In this document: positions 45,041-52,659 of the stretch, piece by piece
Numbering within the stretch: position 1 is the first letter of the stretch
How the letters are laid out: each line of letters starts with the position of its first letter
Program-made: the position numbers and the translations under genes
DNA from: Alistipes putredinis DSM 17216
GTDB lineage: Bacteria > Bacteroidota > Bacteroidia > Bacteroidales > Rikenellaceae
Length of the DNA stretch: 64,000 nucleotides
Assembly: GCF_000154465.1 (NCBI RefSeq)
Contig: NZ_DS499577.1
Span: 308,013-372,012, forward strand
Direction of reading: 5' to 3'
The notes under the pieces: generated by a model
The model's database searches: none
What the model saw: only the letters and a program-made list of their open reading frames with translations
What the model was told of the DNA's origin: nothing

Positions 45041-46147
45041 ATGGGAGGTTTAAGAAAATTCGTAGATAAAATCAAGCCGACCTTCTCCGAAGGCGGCAAG
45101 CTTTCGTTCCTCGCATCGACCTTCGATGCGTTCGAAACGTTCCTTTTCGTGCCGAATACGACCACGAGCAGAGGAGCCCATATCCGCGATTGCAACGATA
45201 TGAAGCGTACGATGATCGTGGTGGTCGTGGCGCTGATGCCGGCCTTGTTGTTCGGTATGTACAATACAGGCTATCAGGTGGGTATGACCGGCTGGGCAGC
45301 CTTCTGGTTCGGTTTTCTCAAGGTGCTGCCGATGATCGTGGTTTCCTACGTGGTCGGTCTGGGCATCGAGTTCTTTTTCGCCCAGAAGCGCGGACACGAA
45401 GTCAATGAAGGTTTCCTCGTGTCGGGTCTGCTGATCCCGATGATTATGCCGGTCGGTACGCCGCTTTGGATGATCGCGCTGGGTACGGCTTTCGCCGTCA
45501 TCTTCGGCAAGGAGGTCTTCGGCGGTACGGGTATGAATGTCTTCAATCCCGCGCTGGTGGCGCGTGCATTCGTGTTTTTCGCCTACACGCCCTTTATTTC
45601 GGGTGAGAAGGTCTGGTTCGCCGACGACGCTGTCTCGGGTGCTACGGCCCTCGAACAGCTCGCTACGAGCGGTGCGATGAGTTATTCGACGGCGGACGCT
45701 TTCCTGGGATTCATTCCCGGCTGCGTGGGCGAAACTTCGACGCTGGCGATTCTGATCGGCGCAGCGATTCTGCTCTTTACGGGCGTCGCTTCGTGGCGCA
45801 CGATGTCGTTCGTCTTTATCGGCGGCCTGGCAATGGGATACTTTTTCCAGGCACTCGGCGTGACGACCTACCCCGCTTGGGAGCATCTGATCGTCGGCGG
45901 TTTCGCTTTCGGCGCCGTGTTCATGGCCACCGATCCCGTCACGTCGGCCCAGACCCGTACGGGCCAGTATATCGTCGGGTTCCTCACCGGTGCGCTCGCC
46001 GTGTTGATCCGTGTGGTCAATCCGGCCTATCCCGAAGGTATGATGCTTGCGATCCTCTTCATGAACGCATTGGCTCCGCTAGTGGACTACTGCGTGGTCG
46101 AGTCCAGCATCTCGCGCCGGAAGAAACGTGTTAAATTGGTAAAATAG
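45041..46147 (+). CDS. nqrB: Na+-NQR subunit B
   Basis: The 368-residue membrane subunit has about ten helices. It carries FMN covalently on a Thr in the 'GGTGMNVFNPALVARAFVFF' / 'DAVSGATALEQL' region, where SGAT is the flavinylation motif, and binds riboflavin and quinone elsewhere. 'FVPNTTTSRGAHIRDCNDMKRTMIVVVVALMPALLFGMYNTGYQ' near the N-terminus is family-typical. Na+ translocation runs largely through NqrB. It starts 2 bp after nqrA. Confidence 0.97.
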   Translation: MGGLRKFVDKIKPTFSEGGKLSFLASTFDAFETFLFVPNTTTSRGAHIRDCNDMKRTMIVVVVALMPALLFGMYNTGYQVGMTGWAAFWFGFLKVLPMIVVSYVVGLGIEFFFAQKRGHEVNEGFLVSGLLIPMIMPVGTPLWMIALGTAFAVIFGKEVFGGTGMNVFNPALVARAFVFFAYTPFISGEKVWFADDAVSGATALEQLATSGAMSYSTADAFLGFIPGCVGETSTLAILIGAAILLFTGVASWRTMSFVFIGGLAMGYFFQALGVTTYPAWEHLIVGGFAFGAVFMATDPVTSAQTRTGQYIVGFLTGALAVLIRVVNPAYPEGMMLAILFMNALAPLVDYCVVESSISRRKKRVKLVK

Positions 46148-46154
46148 GGGAGAT

Positions 46155-47087
46155 ATGGCAAAGAAAAAATTCGTATGCAGCATTTGCGGACATGTCCACG
46201 AAGGTAACTCCGCACCCGATACCTGCCCCGTCTGCCAGGCTTCCTCGTCGGCATTTACGGAGGATCGGTCCGGCCAGAAAAAGGGCTGGATGCACAATCC
46301 CAACAGCAACACTTATATCATCGTCTATTCTACGGTCATGGTCGTCATCGTGGCGACTCTGCTGGCCGTGGCTTCGCTCTCGTTGCAAAAGCGTCAGGCG
46401 GAGAACGAGTTGCAGGAGAAGAAGAGCAATATTCTCCAGTCGCTCGGGTACAGCCCCGACGAAAATCCGCAGGAGTTCGACCGGGCGCTGGCCGATTTCG
46501 ACAACCAGGTCAAATCCTTCGTCCTCGATGCCGACGGCGTGAAAACCGAAACTCCCTCCAAGGAGGTCTTCGCGATGCTCGCCACCAACCAGAATATCCG
46601 CGATAATTACGATGCCAAGCGTCTTATTCTGTTTCAGACCGAAGACGGTCGCGTCGTCATTCCGCTGATCGGTATGGGTCTTTGGGGCGATATCTGGGGG
46701 TATGTGGCGCTCGAAAAGGATATGGATACCGTGTCGGGTATCGTCATGGCCCACAAGGGCGAAACCCCGGGCCTCGGTGCCGAGATCGCCACGCCTAAGT
46801 TCCAGGCGCATTTCGCCGGCAAGAAGCTGTTCAAGAGCGGCGAGTTCGTATCGGTCAGCCTGCGCAAGGGCGGTGCGAAAGATCCCGAGCACGAGGTAGA
46901 TGGTATTTCGGGCGGTACGAAAACCTCGGACGGCGTGACGGCCATGCTCCGCGATTGCCTGTCGGCTTACCTGCCTTACTTCGAAAGTCAGCATCAGGCC
47001 GCAGCACAGTCGGCACCCGCTGCCGCGAACGAGGCTGCAAGTTCGGAAGTGTCTAACCAGCAAAACGTAAACGAGAGCCATGAGTAA
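46155..47087 (+). CDS. nqrC: Na+-NQR subunit C with an N-terminal rubredoxin-like domain
   Basis: Residues 1-34 are a rubredoxin-like metal ribbon: CSIC (Cys8, Cys11), GHVHEG, then CPVC (Cys24, Cys27), as in the C-terminal domain of rubrerythrin. The ordinary NqrC begins at about residue 48 ('[22 protein letters not shown]'), whose helix spans 54-75. The periplasmic FMN domain follows and ends with '[13 protein letters not shown]'; Thr255 is the expected flavin-attachment residue, but the motif reads SGGT in place of SGAT. A Gln/Ala-rich tail of about 30 residues closes the protein. At 310 residues it is longer than usual NqrC. By the known topology the added domain would face the cytoplasm, close to NqrF. 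No stop or internal start separates the domains. Confidence 0.93.
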   Translation: MAKKKFVCSICGHVHEGNSAPDTCPVCQASSSAFTEDRSGQKKGWMHNPNSNTYIIVYSTVMVVIVATLLAVASLSLQKRQAENELQEKKSNILQSLGYSPDENPQEFDRALADFDNQVKSFVLDADGVKTETPSKEVFAMLATNQNIRDNYDAKRLILFQTEDGRVVIPLIGMGLWGDIWGYVALEKDMDTVSGIVMAHKGETPGLGAEIATPKFQAHFAGKKLFKSGEFVSVSLRKGGAKDPEHEVDGISGGTKTSDGVTAMLRDCLSAYLPYFESQHQAAAQSAPAAANEAASSEVSNQQNVNESHE

Positions 47088-47733
47088 TGAAAAGGAGTCG
47101 ATCTTCTCGGCTAAGAATTTGAAATACCTGACCAGTCCGTTCTCTGCGAACAACCCCGTCATCGTGCAGATCCTGGGTATCTGCTCGGCCCTGGCGGTAA
47201 CCGTGCAGATGAAGCCGGCGATCGTAATGGCCCTCTCGGTGGCCGTCGTGACCGGTTTTTCGAGTATGGTGATGTCTTGCCTGCGCAAGGGCGTGCCTTC
47301 GCGTATCCGTATTATCGTTCAGCTGGTTGTGATCGCCGCGCTGGTGATTCTCGTGGACCAGATACTGAAGGCATACGTCTATGAAGTGTCCAAACAGCTT
47401 TCCGTCTATGTCGGTCTGATTATCACCAACTGTATCGTGATGGGTCGTGTGGAGGCATTCGCTCTGGGCAACAAGCCCTGGCCCGCATTCCTCGACGGTA
47501 TCGGCAACGGTCTGGGCTACGGTATGATTTTGGTGATCGTGGCCTTCTTCCGCGAACTGTTCGGTTCGGGAACGCTGCTCGGCTACCAGATCGTTCCCGA
47601 AAACTGGTACATCGCCAACGGCGGCGGTTATTCCAACAACGGTCTGATGCTCTTTCCGCCGATGGCGCTGATCATCGTAGGGTGCATCATCTGGGTACAT
47701 CGTTCTCACAACAAGGATTTACAGGAAAAATAG
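47080..47733 (+). CDS. nqrD: Na+-NQR subunit D
   Basis: The 217-residue membrane subunit has six helices with inverted symmetry to NqrE. '[40 protein letters not shown]' and '[36 protein letters not shown]' are diagnostic. The Cys in 'TNCIVMGR' is one of the ligands of the intramembrane 2Fe-2S centre shared with NqrE. It overlaps the nqrC end by 8 bp. Confidence 0.97.
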   Translation: MSNEKESIFSAKNLKYLTSPFSANNPVIVQILGICSALAVTVQMKPAIVMALSVAVVTGFSSMVMSCLRKGVPSRIRIIVQLVVIAALVILVDQILKAYVYEVSKQLSVYVGLIITNCIVMGRVEAFALGNKPWPAFLDGIGNGLGYGMILVIVAFFRELFGSGTLLGYQIVPENWYIANGGGYSNNGLMLFPPMALIIVGCIIWVHRSHNKDLQEK

Positions 47734-47744
47734 GAGGGTAACGT

Positions 47745-48353
47745 ATGGAATCATTGAATATCTTTATCCGGTCGATCTTTATCGACAACATGGTCTTCGC
47801 CTTCTTCTTCGGCATGTGTTCCTACATCGCCGTATCGAAGAGCGTCAAGACGGCCCTCGGCCTGGGTCTGGCCGTTACGTTCGTGATGGTGATGACCGTG
47901 CCTCTGAACTACCTTTTGTACGAATACGTCCTCAAAGCCGATGTATTGGTCCCGGGAGTCGATTTGAGCTTTTTGACTTTCATCGTCTTTATCGCCACGA
48001 TCGCCGCTTTCGTGCAGCTCGTGGAGATGGCCGTCGAGAAATTCTCGCCGACGCTTTATAATCAGTTGGGTATCTTCCTGCCGCTGATCGCCGTGAACTG
48101 CGCCATTCTGGGCGGTTCGCTCTTCATGCAGCAAAAGGTCGATGCGCTGGAGATCACTTCGCTCTGGCAGTCGATCGTCTATGGTCTGGGTTCTGGTCTG
48201 GGCTGGTGGCTGGCGATCGTGATGATGGCCGCCATTCGCGAGAAGACGACCTACTCGCAGATTCCCGCTGCACTCCGGGGTCCCGGTATCGCATTCATCA
48301 TCACGGGTTTGATGGGTATCGCGTTCATGATCTTCTCGGGTATCAAGTTGTAA
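47745..48353 (+). CDS. nqrE: Na+-NQR subunit E
   Basis: The 202-residue six-helix partner of NqrD has 'DNMVFAFFFGMCSYIAVSKSVKTALGLGLAV' (Cys ligand), 'FLPLIAVNCAILGGSLFM' (second Cys) and 'GLGSGLGWWLAIVMMAAIREK'. With NqrD it holds the iron-sulphur centre that relays electrons across the membrane. It starts 11 bp after nqrD. Confidence 0.97.
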   Translation: MESLNIFIRSIFIDNMVFAFFFGMCSYIAVSKSVKTALGLGLAVTFVMVMTVPLNYLLYEYVLKADVLVPGVDLSFLTFIVFIATIAAFVQLVEMAVEKFSPTLYNQLGIFLPLIAVNCAILGGSLFMQQKVDALEITSLWQSIVYGLGSGLGWWLAIVMMAAIREKTTYSQIPAALRGPGIAFIITGLMGIAFMIFSGIKL

Positions 48354-48374
48354 TCCTTTAAAAGAGATAAAAAG

Positions 48375-49637
48375 ATGACGTTAACAATTATCATAGCGAT
48401 CGTTGCCTTTCTGGTGATAACCCTGGTTCTCGTGGGGTTGCTTCTCTTTGCGAAGGCGAAACTGACCACCTCGGGCGATGTCACCATCGACATCAACGGC
48501 GGGGAGAAAGTGCTCATCGCCGAGAGCGGCGGCACGCTGCTTTCGACGCTGGCCAACAACAACGTGTTCCTGCCGTCGGCATGCGGCGGCGGCGGTTCGT
48601 GCGGCATGTGCAAATGTCAGGTGCTGGAGGGCGGCGGCGAACTGCTGCCGACCGAAACGGGCTTTATCAACCGCAAGATGGCCAAGGAGCATTGGCGCTT
48701 GGGCTGTCAGGTGAAAGTCAAGGAAAATCTCAAGATCCACGTGCCGGAGTCGGTGCTGGGTGTCAAGAAGTGGGAGTGCGAGGTGATCTCGAACCGCAAT
48801 ATCTCGACCTTCCTCAAGGAGTTCGTGGTGAAATTACCTGAAGGCGAGAACCTCAAGTTCCGCAGCGGCGGCTATATCCAGATCGACATTCCGAAGTACG
48901 ATGCCATCAAATTCTCCGACATGGACATCGAAGAGCCTTACCGCGAGGATTGGGATAAGATGAAGATGTGGGATCTGGTGACCAAGAATCCCGAACCTAC
49001 GTTCCGGGCCTATTCGATGGCCAACCATCCGGCCGAGGGCAATATCATCATGCTCAACATCCGTATCGCCACGCCTCCGTTCGACCGGGCTACGGGTACT
49101 TTCGCCAAGGTGAATCCCGGTATCTGCTCGTCGTACATCTTCTCCCGCAAGCCGGGCGACAAGGTGACGATTTCGGGTCCTTACGGCGAGTTCTTCCTGC
49201 CTGACAACCTGCCCGCGACGCAGGAGCTGGTATTCATCGGCGGCGGTGCAGGTATGGCACCGATGCGCAGCCACATCATGCACCTGTTCAAGACCGAGAA
49301 GACTTCGCGTCCCGTATCGTTCTGGTACGGCGCCCGCGCGCTCAAGGAGGTGCCGTATATGGATGAGTTCCTCGAAATCCAGCGGGAGTTCCCGAATTTC
49401 AAGTTCCATCTGGCGCTTGACCGTCCGGATCCCCAGGCGGATGCCGCCGGAGTGAAATATACGCCCGGATTCGTGCACAACGTGCTGTATGAGAATTACC
49501 TGAAGAACCATCAGGCTCCCGAGGACAATATTTACCTCATGTGCGGTCCTCCGATGATGATTTCGTCGGTGGTGAAGATGCTCGACAGCCTGGGCGTGCC
49601 TTCCGAGAATATTCTTTACGATAATTTCGGCAGCTGA
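48375..49637 (+). CDS. nqrF: Na+-NQR subunit F (NADH dehydrogenase)
   Basis: The 420-residue subunit has an N-terminal membrane helix (2-24), a 2Fe-2S ferredoxin domain with 'LPSACGGGGSCGMCKCQVLEGG' and a later Cys in 'LGCQVKV', an FAD domain with 'RAYSMANHPAEG', and the NADH domain 'ELVFIGGGAGMAPMRSHIMHLF' ending 'MCGPPMMISSVVKMLDSLGV'. It takes hydride from NADH and feeds electrons to the membrane part. It is the last gene of the operon; a terminator follows in about 20 bp. Confidence 0.97.
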   Translation: MTLTIIIAIVAFLVITLVLVGLLLFAKAKLTTSGDVTIDINGGEKVLIAESGGTLLSTLANNNVFLPSACGGGGSCGMCKCQVLEGGGELLPTETGFINRKMAKEHWRLGCQVKVKENLKIHVPESVLGVKKWECEVISNRNISTFLKEFVVKLPEGENLKFRSGGYIQIDIPKYDAIKFSDMDIEEPYREDWDKMKMWDLVTKNPEPTFRAYSMANHPAEGNIIMLNIRIATPPFDRATGTFAKVNPGICSSYIFSRKPGDKVTISGPYGEFFLPDNLPATQELVFIGGGAGMAPMRSHIMHLFKTEKTSRPVSFWYGARALKEVPYMDEFLEIQREFPNFKFHLALDRPDPQADAAGVKYTPGFVHNVLYENYLKNHQAPEDNIYLMCGPPMMISSVVKMLDSLGVPSENILYDNFGS

Positions 49638-49658
49638 TAGAGGTCTATATTCTGATGT

Positions 49659-49696
49659 AAAAAGAGGTTACGGTGTAAACCGTAACCTCTTTTTTG
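49659..49696 (+). terminator. Terminator of the nqr operon
   Basis: AAAAGAGGTTACGGT pairs with ACCGTAACCTCTTTT around a short loop, then T. Confidence 0.9.
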
Positions 49697-49785
49697 TTGG
49701 TAGAAGCTGCTTGACAAGGGTATGGATCGGAAAATTCCCGGCCAATTCAGGGATTCTTGTCCTGCGGGGGTTGTAAAGAGTCCTG

Positions 49786-51357
49786 TTAATTTTCCGAAGG
49801 CTTTTCTGCGGTCATTCGGAAATCGACGGGAATGACGAGACTGACCTTTACGGCGTCACCTTTTTCGTCGCGGCCCGGTGTCCATTTCGGCGAGGATTCC
49901 AGTATCCGGGTCACTTCATCGCTGAAGCATTTATCCGGGGACTGCAAAATCTTTATGTCGCCGACGCTGCCGGCTTGATCGACAGTGAATTGTGCTACGA
50001 CTTTCCCGCCGAGGTTATTTTTGAAAGCCTCCGCCGGATAACGAATCTGACTGTTTACCCAGTTGTGGAAAGCCTTCATATCTCCGCTCTGGAATGAGGG
50101 CATCTGTTCTGTCTGTTCGAGTGCGAGCGTGGCATTGCAGACGGCGATCTGGGAGTAAGCGGTTTCATCCCGTATTTGGACTTTCGAAGCTTTCCCTGTC
50201 GTGTCTTTTTTGTAAAAAAAGACGGCGGCCTTTCCGGGAAGATAGGCGGCGTATTTCTCGCGCATTTCGGGCGTGAGATTCTCTGTTCCTACGATGCTAT
50301 AGGTACCACTGGGAAGTGTAAGAGAGCGCAGGCCGGTGACGGGATCCGTCTTGAAATCGGTGACTTCCCCATCGACTACGAGCAGTAGGTCGTAGTCTTC
50401 GTTTTCCGGGGAGGCGGTTTTTTCGGCGGTTTCCGCTGGCGGGTCGGTCGGGGTGTAAGCTGACGGCAATTTGTCCTGGATGCGGATTTCTGCCGCTTTG
50501 GAGGTGAATCCGAAAGCTGCCAGCAGGCCGGTGACGATGGGGAGCATTGCGATCAGGCGGAGCAGAGCGTATCTGCTCTTCATAGGCGTTGTCATCATTT
50601 GGATTCGTTTTTTTGTTAATGAATTGGTTAATGAATTGGACAGACCGTCGGCTACGTCCGGACTGTAACCGAACTGCTGCGTGAAGATGGTTTTCAGATA
50701 ATTTCCTGTGTCGTGCCCCTCGGCGAGTACGTCGCGGTCGGCTTCGAACTCTTCCACTTCGGTAAGTGCGCGTGCTGCGAGCCACGCGAAAGGATTCCAC
50801 CACAGCAGGGCTTTCAGGCTCTCCATAACGATCCGTTCGAGCGAATGGCGGTGGATGACGTGACTCTTTTCGTGGGCGAAGATCGCCGCAATGTCTTTTT
50901 CTGCGACGGAGCGGCTGATATAAATCGTGCGGAAGAAGGAGAACGATGCGATTTGAGCAGTAGGGCGTACCAATACGATACGTCCGATTCGTTCCTGTGT
51001 ACTGTGTCGTCGCAGGCGTCGGATCAGAAGCGCTTGCCGGAACATGGAAGAGAGTAGAAGAAGTACTCCGCAACCGTACACGATCCATATCGCTGCCTCG
51101 TAATCGAACGCGGCGGCGGAAACGGAGGGGGCGGTGAAGGTGGTTTTGGCGGGAGTGCCTGCGGTGGCGTAAATCACCTTGCCCGGCCAGACCGGAATTC
51201 GGAGCAAGGGAATGAGAGCCGCCGCGAGGAGCGACCCCGTGAGGCAGAGCCGTGCTGCGAGGTACCCCGTGCAATTGCGCAGAAACAGCAGGTATGCGCC
51301 GTACAGTATGCCGCTGCAAACGACTGTTTCGAGGATGTATCGGACGATCTCTTTCAT
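49786..51357 (-). CDS. M56 (BlaR1-type) membrane metallopeptidase fused to a TonB C-terminal domain
   Basis: The 523-residue protein has about four helices in the first 300 residues, with the zinc motif HEKSH in 'IFAHEKSHVIHRHSLERIVM' and the downstream Glu in 'EVEEFEADRDVL', as in BlaR1/MecR1. A last helix near residue 275 leads to a periplasmic part. Residues about 420-515 form a TonB C-terminal domain ('WVNSQIRYPAEAFKNNLGGKVVAQFTVDQAGSV', 'ILESSPKWTPG'). There is no penicillin-binding sensor. The gene overlaps its BlaI-type repressor by 4 bp, so it probably cuts that repressor on an envelope signal. Beta-lactam sensing is not implied. Confidence 0.88.
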   Translation of the reverse strand: MKEIVRYILETVVCSGILYGAYLLFLRNCTGYLAARLCLTGSLLAAALIPLLRIPVWPGKVIYATAGTPAKTTFTAPSVSAAAFDYEAAIWIVYGCGVLLLLSSMFRQALLIRRLRRHSTQERIGRIVLVRPTAQIASFSFFRTIYISRSVAEKDIAAIFAHEKSHVIHRHSLERIVMESLKALLWWNPFAWLAARALTEVEEFEADRDVLAEGHDTGNYLKTIFTQQFGYSPDVADGLSNSLTNSLTKKRIQMMTTPMKSRYALLRLIAMLPIVTGLLAAFGFTSKAAEIRIQDKLPSAYTPTDPPAETAEKTASPENEDYDLLLVVDGEVTDFKTDPVTGLRSLTLPSGTYSIVGTENLTPEMREKYAAYLPGKAAVFFYKKDTTGKASKVQIRDETAYSQIAVCNATLALEQTEQMPSFQSGDMKAFHNWVNSQIRYPAEAFKNNLGGKVVAQFTVDQAGSVGDIKILQSPDKCFSDEVTRILESSPKWTPGRDEKGDAVKVSLVIPVDFRMTAEKPSEN

Positions 51358-51752
51358 GACTTGTCGGTTTTATGTCGGGCTTGCCGGATGATGGCGAGGA
51401 TTTGTTCGGTTTCTTGTATCGAAAGGTCTTCTCGCCGGGAGAAGAAAGAAACCATTTGGGCCAACGACCCGTCGAAGTAGGAGTTCAATATCGAAGAAAC
51501 AACCGTCTTGGCGTACTCTTCTTTGGGAACGAGCGGGTAGTATTCGTAACTTTTGCCCCGTTCCGTACGTCCGACGTAGCCTTTGTTCTCGAGTATTTTG
51601 ACGAAAGTGGCGATGGTCGTATATTTCGGTTTGGGCTCCTGCATTGCGGCGATGAGATCATTGATGGAACCTGCGCCCAGTTGCCAGAGGATCTGCATGA
51701 CCTCTTCTTCGCCGCGTGTCAGTTTTTTGAGGGTGGTATTGTCTGTTTTCAT
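51354..51752 (-). CDS. BlaI/MecI/CopY-family repressor
   Basis: The 132-residue winged-helix repressor reads 'LTRGEEEVMQILWQLGAGSINDLIAAMQEPKPKYTTIATFVKILENKGYVGRTERGKSYEYYPLV', the recognition helix and wing of BlaI, then a C-terminal dimerisation helix pair ('YAKTVVSSILNSYFDGSLAQMVSFFS'). The operator-promoter region upstream contains palindromes that overlap its own -7 box, so self-repression of the repressor-sensor pair is expected. Confidence 0.93.
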   Translation of the reverse strand: MKTDNTTLKKLTRGEEEVMQILWQLGAGSINDLIAAMQEPKPKYTTIATFVKILENKGYVGRTERGKSYEYYPLVPKEEYAKTVVSSILNSYFDGSLAQMVSFFSRREDLSIQETEQILAIIRQARHKTDKS

Positions 51753-51768
51753 TGTGTTTTTATTGGTT

Positions 51769-51805
51769 TACTACAAATTTAGTACTAAAATTTTAGATGT
51801 GCAAA
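51769..51805 (-). promoter_or_regulatory. BlaI-type operator-promoter
   Basis: On the minus strand TTTG (51805-51802) and TAAATTTG (51781-51774) are 20 nt apart. Between and over them lie the palindrome CTAAAATTTTAG (51785-51796) and TACTA-N6-TAGTA (51769-51784). A third similar half-site, CTACTAAAAAATTAG, lies further upstream (51811-51825). Confidence 0.75.
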
Positions 51806-51894
51806 TAAATCTACTAAAAAATTAGATGAAAAGGTTGTTTTGTTCGGAAGCGATATTTTAATTTGCCCGTGCCTTGTACGATTTTACGTAGGTT

Positions 51895-52023
51895 GCGCCT
51901 CGGAAAACTGTAAACAAGTTCCCGTTTTCTCTCGGTTTTCACTATCTTTGCAGAAGATAGGAGGCGGTTCGGCAATCTTTGCGTGCAAGCCCGCACGATT
52001 GCACTCACCTTTCACTATCTTTG
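51895..52023 (+). repeat. Promoter-bearing repeats, modules B-C
   Basis: Module B (GCGCCTCGGAAAACTG...TATCTTTG, ending 51950) is followed by module C (GGCGGTTCGGCAAT...TATCTTTG, ending 52023). Both resemble the modules at 16.8-17.0 kb but in a different order. The last -7 box lies only 4 bp before the HAD gene ATG. Confidence 0.8.
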
Positions 52024-52027
52024 CCGT

Positions 52028-52615
52028 ATGAAAAATATCGTATTTGATCTGGGAGGTGTGGTTTTCGGGCGCGATCCACGTAAGTGGGAGCCGGAATTTA
52101 TGGAGTTCTTCGCGTTCATCCATGCGGAGAAAATGCCGGAATTTTGGGTGGATTACGACCGGGGCACCCTTACGCTCGATGAGGTCGTCCGTATATTGAG
52201 CCGGGAAAAGGCGTGCGATGAGCGGGTCACGGCCCGTTTTATTCGGGATGCGATCGACCGGCAGGAGGAGATCGTCGAAACCCGTGCGTTGGTCGGCGAC
52301 CTGAAACGGGTCGGTTATAAGTTATATGTGCTGTCGAACATGTCGCGGGAGTTCATCGACTTCCTGCGCAAGATGCCGGTTTACCGCTGTTTCGACGGGG
52401 AGGTCATCTCCTGCGAAGAGCAGGTCGTGAAGCCCGAGCCGGAGATCTACCGTCGTCTGCTCGATCGTTATTCGCTCGATCCGGCCGAAACCCTTTTTAT
52501 CGACGACCGTCCGGTGAATCTCGAAGCCGCCCGTACATTCGGTATTTCGACTTTTCTGTTCCGTCACCGCGAAGCGCAGCGGAGCTGCGATGAGTTGCGG
52601 AAAATGCTGTTGTGA
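52028..52615 (+). CDS. HAD-superfamily phosphatase (subfamily IA)
   Basis: The 195-residue protein has the DxD-type motif I altered in the usual way for this subgroup: 'NIVFDLGGVVFG' (Asp nucleophile followed by Gly). Motif II is 'LYVLSNMSREFIDFL', motif III the Lys of 'EEQVVKPEPEIYRRLL', and motif IV 'TLFIDDRPVNLEAA'. A helical cap lies between motifs I and II. The substrate is unknown. The ATG at 52028 starts almost at the -7 box, so a leaderless or nearly leaderless transcript is likely. It resembles YihX-type sugar-phosphate phosphatases in layout. Confidence 0.88.
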   Translation: MKNIVFDLGGVVFGRDPRKWEPEFMEFFAFIHAEKMPEFWVDYDRGTLTLDEVVRILSREKACDERVTARFIRDAIDRQEEIVETRALVGDLKRVGYKLYVLSNMSREFIDFLRKMPVYRCFDGEVISCEEQVVKPEPEIYRRLLDRYSLDPAETLFIDDRPVNLEAARTFGISTFLFRHREAQRSCDELRKMLL

Positions 52616-52659
52616 AACGGGCGCTCCCGGCTCGGAGCCGAAATCATAAATTTTCGTTT

